A stretch of 64,000 nt of DNA from Lachnospiraceae bacterium (GTDB taxonomy: Bacteria; Bacillota; Clostridia; Lachnospirales; Lachnospiraceae): positions 1 to 64,000 of the forward strand of contig JAGBBP010000011.1 in assembly GCA_017938405.1 (NCBI GenBank), in the 5' to 3' direction. How positions within the stretch are numbered: position 1 is the first letter of the stretch; each line of letters starts with the position of its first letter. Positions 61,412 to 64,000 of this stretch are shown piece after piece. Below the pieces are notes generated by a model. That model saw only the letters and a program-made list of their open reading frames with translations, did not search any database and was not told the DNA's origin. Both the position numbers and the translations under genes were made by a program.

Positions 61412-62598
61412 TTACACCTAATATGCATTACGCAGACTTAAAAGATTCCTATCTCTTCTTTCATATTGCTCAGAAGACGAAGGCATATCTTGAAGCAAAT
61501 CCGGAGAAGCGCCTTTACCGCATGGGCATCGGAGATGTATCGCTTCCGCTTCCGGATGCTGTAATTCAGGCTTTACATGAAGCGGTGAATGATCAGGCAA
61601 TAAAGGAGAGTTTTCATGGTTATATGCCGGAATGTGGCGCACCTTTTTTGCGAAAAACCATTGCAAATTATTATGCCCTAAGAGGCGTGGAGATTTCGGC
61701 TGATGAAGTGTTTGTGTCCAGCGGTGCCAGTGATGAACTTGGAGATATCCTCGATTTATTTGACCGCGGAAGTTCAGCTCTTGTGATAGAGCCCGCATAT
61801 CCTGCATATGTAGATGCCAATGTCATGGCAGGAAGAACAATAGTGCATCTTGCATCGGGTAAGGAAAACGGATTTTTGCCGGAACCGAGTGAAGAGGTGA
61901 AAGCAGATATTCTCTACATCTGTTCGCCGAATAATCCGACCGGTGCGGTATTTAATCGTAAGCAGCTTCAGGCTTGGGTGGATTTTGCAAACGAGAATGG
62001 TTCCGTTATTCTTTTTGACGCAGCATATGAAGCCTTTATTGAGGATGAGACGTTGCCACACAGCATCTTTGAATTGGAGGGGGCCAAGACTTGTGCGATT
62101 GAGATTTGTTCACTTTCCAAGACGGCTGGGTTTACAGGCACGCGTCTTGGGTATACTGTAATTCCGCAACAGCTTGTACGAAATGGTATGAATCTCAATG
62201 CGATGTGGGTACGTAACCGTACTACGAAGACTAACGGTGTATCTTATATTATCCAAAAGGGCGGGGCGGCTGTCTTTACTCCGGAAGGACAGAGACAAAT
62301 TCGTGAGAACATAGGAATTTATAAAAGCAATGCCAAGGTTTTGATGGAAGCATTGGATAAGCTTGGAATTTGGTATTGCGGTGGAAAAAATGCGCCGTAT
62401 ATCTGGATGAAGTGTCCTGATGGTATGGGCAGTTGGGATTTTTTTGATTATTTGCTGAAAGAAATCCAGGTGGTCGGTACTCCGGGCGAAGGATTTGGTG
62501 CTTGTGGGGAAGGCTATTTCCGCTTTTCTACCTTCGGCAGTCCGGAGGATACAAAGGAAGCGGCTCGCCGATTGGTTGAGTTGCTCGGAAAGAAGTGA
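61408..62598 (+). CDS. dapL: LL-diaminopimelate aminotransferase
   Basis: 396 residues. Converts tetrahydrodipicolinate to LL-DAP directly, bypassing dapC/D/E. PLP Lys in CSLSKTAGFTGTRLG, plus MGIGDVSLPLP, CSPNNPTGAVF and FRFSTFGSPED. With dapF and lysA it completes the final DAP/lysine steps in this block. Last intact gene of the purC run. Confidence 0.95.
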   Translation: MITPNMHYADLKDSYLFFHIAQKTKAYLEANPEKRLYRMGIGDVSLPLPDAVIQALHEAVNDQAIKESFHGYMPECGAPFLRKTIANYYALRGVEISADEVFVSSGASDELGDILDLFDRGSSALVIEPAYPAYVDANVMAGRTIVHLASGKENGFLPEPSEEVKADILYICSPNNPTGAVFNRKQLQAWVDFANENGSVILFDAAYEAFIEDETLPHSIFELEGAKTCAIEICSLSKTAGFTGTRLGYTVIPQQLVRNGMNLNAMWVRNRTTKTNGVSYIIQKGGAAVFTPEGQRQIRENIGIYKSNAKVLMEALDKLGIWYCGGKNAPYIWMKCPDGMGSWDFFDYLLKEIQVVGTPGEGFGACGEGYFRFSTFGSPEDTKEAARRLVELLGKK

Positions 62599-62603
62599 TT
62601 GAT

Positions 62604-62657
62604 ATGCGTGATTATAAGGTTAAATTTTGGAACAGAGTTGCGAGATTCTCTATGTAA
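62604..62657 (+). pseudogene. Truncated start of a probable methyltransferase gene
   Basis: ATG 62604 begins 17 codons (MRDYKVKFWNRVARFSM) ending at TAA. The KxxFWNRVAxxY pattern resembles the start of class I SAM-dependent methyltransferases. GAAAGAAG provides a ribosome site. The frame is cut exactly where the cotJC-linked 29-bp sequence begins. Confidence 0.45.
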
Positions 62658-63004
62658 ATGCGCAATACCGATGCGCCTGTGGGCACAGAAGAACTTGCTC
62701 ATATGGAAATTGTTAGTGCCATTATCCACTAGCTCACCAAAGACCTGACGCCGGAGGAGATTGCGGCATCCGGCTTTGACAAGTATTATGTGGACCATAC
62801 CTTGGGTCTTTGGCCGCAGGCTGCGGGCGGCGTACCGTTTACCTCTACTTTCTTCCAGTCCAAGGGAGACCCGATTCGCTATCTTCGCGAACGGGAAATC
62901 GTGCATTTCCAGCGGTTTGGTGAGAGTCTTCGTATCGTGCAGGATAATATTCCAAGAACTTCTATGCCATCAATCCGGCATTTTTGGCGGATAAGGCGAG
63001 ATAG
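62658..63004 (+). pseudogene. Decayed 5'-truncated cotJC copy (third copy)
   Basis: Begins with the same 29-bp lead as the copy at 27885, then cotJC from GTEELAHMEI. It has three lesions: a stop in place of Gln (TAG 62729-62731), an in-frame 99-bp deletion whose ends match the direct repeats GATCCGATT/GACCCGATT of intact cotJC, and a 4-bp deletion (CTGG) near 62948. Apart from these it is the same 450-bp unit as the second copy. Confidence 0.85.
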
Positions 63005-63041
63005 GAGGATTTGCTATCCGAGACGGAATAAGACAAAGAGG

Positions 63042-63068
63042 AGGAGGCGGCCGAAAGGTACGCCTCCT
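63042..63068 (+). terminator. Stem-loop after the third cotJC copy
   Basis: AGGAGGCG / CGCCTCCT with loop GCCGAAAGGTA. Three base pairs differ from the stem at 22866 and all still pair. Confidence 0.6.
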
Positions 63069-63197
63069 GTATAATTATAATACATCTGCGATATATTTTA
63101 AATTTTTTTAAATAACACGCATTTTGTGGTTCTACACATAAAAATATCACGCATAATATATTAATTTTAAAAAGTTGTGGAAATATTTTGAAGAATA

Positions 63198-63206
63198 TGT
63201 TATAAT
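63198..63206 (+). promoter_or_regulatory. Extended -10 promoter of the chemoreceptor gene
   Basis: TGTTATAAT (TGnTATAAT) lies 54 nt before the ATG. A FliA-type promoter was not seen. Confidence 0.5.
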
Positions 63207-63260
63207 AGCAAATGAGTAGGTGAAAATTACTATTTTGTATATATGTTCGGAGGTGTACAA

Positions 63261-64000
63261 ATGAAATTAAAAATGAAGTTGCGAGGGAAATTGATTTGTA
63301 TCATATTGTTCCCTGTATTACTTTTGGGTGTAGCGGTAATGCAGCTCAGTAAGGTGACAATTGCTAACGTTTTAGAAGATAAACTGAATACTTCGTTGCA
63401 TGCCACGGCAATATCCGTAAATAATACGTTAATGCATATCGGCGAGGGAGACTTTCTCATAAATGACGCCGGTGAGATGGTGAAGGGGGACCACAGTATT
63501 TCCGGACATATGGAAATGGTGGACAGCATTAAGAAGGAATCCGATGTAGAAGTTTCCGTGTTTTACGGAGACACCCGTTATCTGACGACGCTGACGGATG
63601 AGGCAGGGAAACGCCTGGTAGGTGAAAAGGCGAACGCGGAGGTTGTAAGTAAGGTTTTAAAAGGCGGAGAGAGCTATTTTATAGAAGAAGCGGAACTTGG
63701 CGGAAAGCCGTATCTGGCATATTACATGCCGCTTTATAATGAGGGCGGGAAAACGCCGATTGGTATGGTATTTACCGGTATCAGCCGTGAGCATGTGGAT
63801 GAAGGCGGTAAGATTATTTCCTATAACATTTCTACGATTATTTTTGTTGTGATTTTATTTGCGATTGTTGCCGGGATCCTTATTGTAACCAATATGACGA
63901 AGGCTTTGAATAAGGGTATCGTTGCACTGGAAGAACTTTCCGAAGGTAACCTGAATGTGGAAGTTGCGGAGAAGATGTTAAAGCGTCCGGACGAAATCGG
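63261..64000 (+). CDS. Methyl-accepting chemotaxis protein (3' end outside window)
   Basis: 246 codons are visible from ATG 63261 (CGGAGGTG upstream), with no stop before the window end. Membrane helix at about 9-28, a single-Cache sensor domain (about 35-185: ISGHMEMVDSIKKESDVEVSVF, YYMPLYNEGGKTPIGMVFTG), a second helix (about 190-212) and the start of a HAMP domain (TNMTKALNKGIVALEELSEGNL). The signalling tip is not seen. The ligand is unknown. Confidence 0.88.
   Translation, partial: MKLKMKLRGKLICIILFPVLLLGVAVMQLSKVTIANVLEDKLNTSLHATAISVNNTLMHIGEGDFLINDAGEMVKGDHSISGHMEMVDSIKKESDVEVSVFYGDTRYLTTLTDEAGKRLVGEKANAEVVSKVLKGGESYFIEEAELGGKPYLAYYMPLYNEGGKTPIGMVFTGISREHVDEGGKIISYNISTIIFVVILFAIVAGILIVTNMTKALNKGIVALEELSEGNLNVEVAEKMLKRPDEI

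Overview
The window reads as chromosome of a spore-forming member of the Clostridia, most likely Lachnospiraceae. The evidence is strong AGGAGG ribosome sites, TTGACA/TATAAT promoters, a cotJABC spore-coat operon, an alpha/beta-type SASP, a SpoIID homologue, type III glutamine synthetase, and LL-diaminopimelate aminotransferase. No rRNA, tRNA, CRISPR array or transposase was seen.

Layout. Positions 1-346 hold the 3' end of an unknown gene inside a perfect 93-bp inverted repeat, next to a zinc-ribbon tyrosine recombinase (347-1522). Positions 1.6-22.9 kb are a mostly rightward block. It contains an O-antigen-ligase-like membrane protein, a multi-SH3 glucosaminidase, a cohesin/cadherin-like membrane protein, a GntR regulator, ClpC, a small conserved protein, RadA, a PQQ-like beta-propeller lipoprotein or membrane protein, an unusual solute-binding protein plus permease, SpoIID, YihY, a SASP, a zinc-ribbon membrane protein and cotJABC. 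Positions 22.9-27.9 kb form an accessory patch: an MNT/HEPN toxin-antitoxin pair, an AraC-GyrI-like regulator, gene debris, and two Fic proteins each with its own repeated operator. Positions 28.4-62.6 kb form one large nitrogen and amide-nitrogen block. It holds lysA, an ANTAR regulator, glnA, a three-part glutamate synthase with its own ferredoxin and flavoprotein, gdhA, glnN, an amt-PII fusion, asnB, purC, purA, nfnAB, purB, guaA, glmS, pyrG, purF, carAB, dapF and dapL. The window ends in a methyl-accepting chemotaxis protein.

How it works together. The large block captures ammonium (Amt-PII, GdhA, two glutamine synthetases, GltS) and spends glutamine amide nitrogen on asparagine, purines, GMP, CTP, glucosamine-6-P, carbamoyl phosphate and DAP/lysine. 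Four leaders inside it (before gltB1, gdhA, glnN and purC) carry the same device: a hexaloop hairpin whose 3' half is also the 5' base of an intrinsic terminator. In three of them the hairpin lies only a few bases after a TTGACA-N17-TANAAT promoter. The block also encodes an ANTAR-domain protein, the family that binds hexaloop RNA and causes antitermination. Together they look like a self-contained RNA-level nitrogen regulon.

The second notable feature is architectural. Truncated copies of the 3' part of cotJC sit at 27.9 kb and 62.7 kb, on both sides of the nitrogen block. Both start at the same 29-bp non-cotJC sequence, and the right-hand copy cuts off what looks like the start of a methyltransferase gene. 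This suggests the block or its surroundings were assembled by recombination at cotJC.
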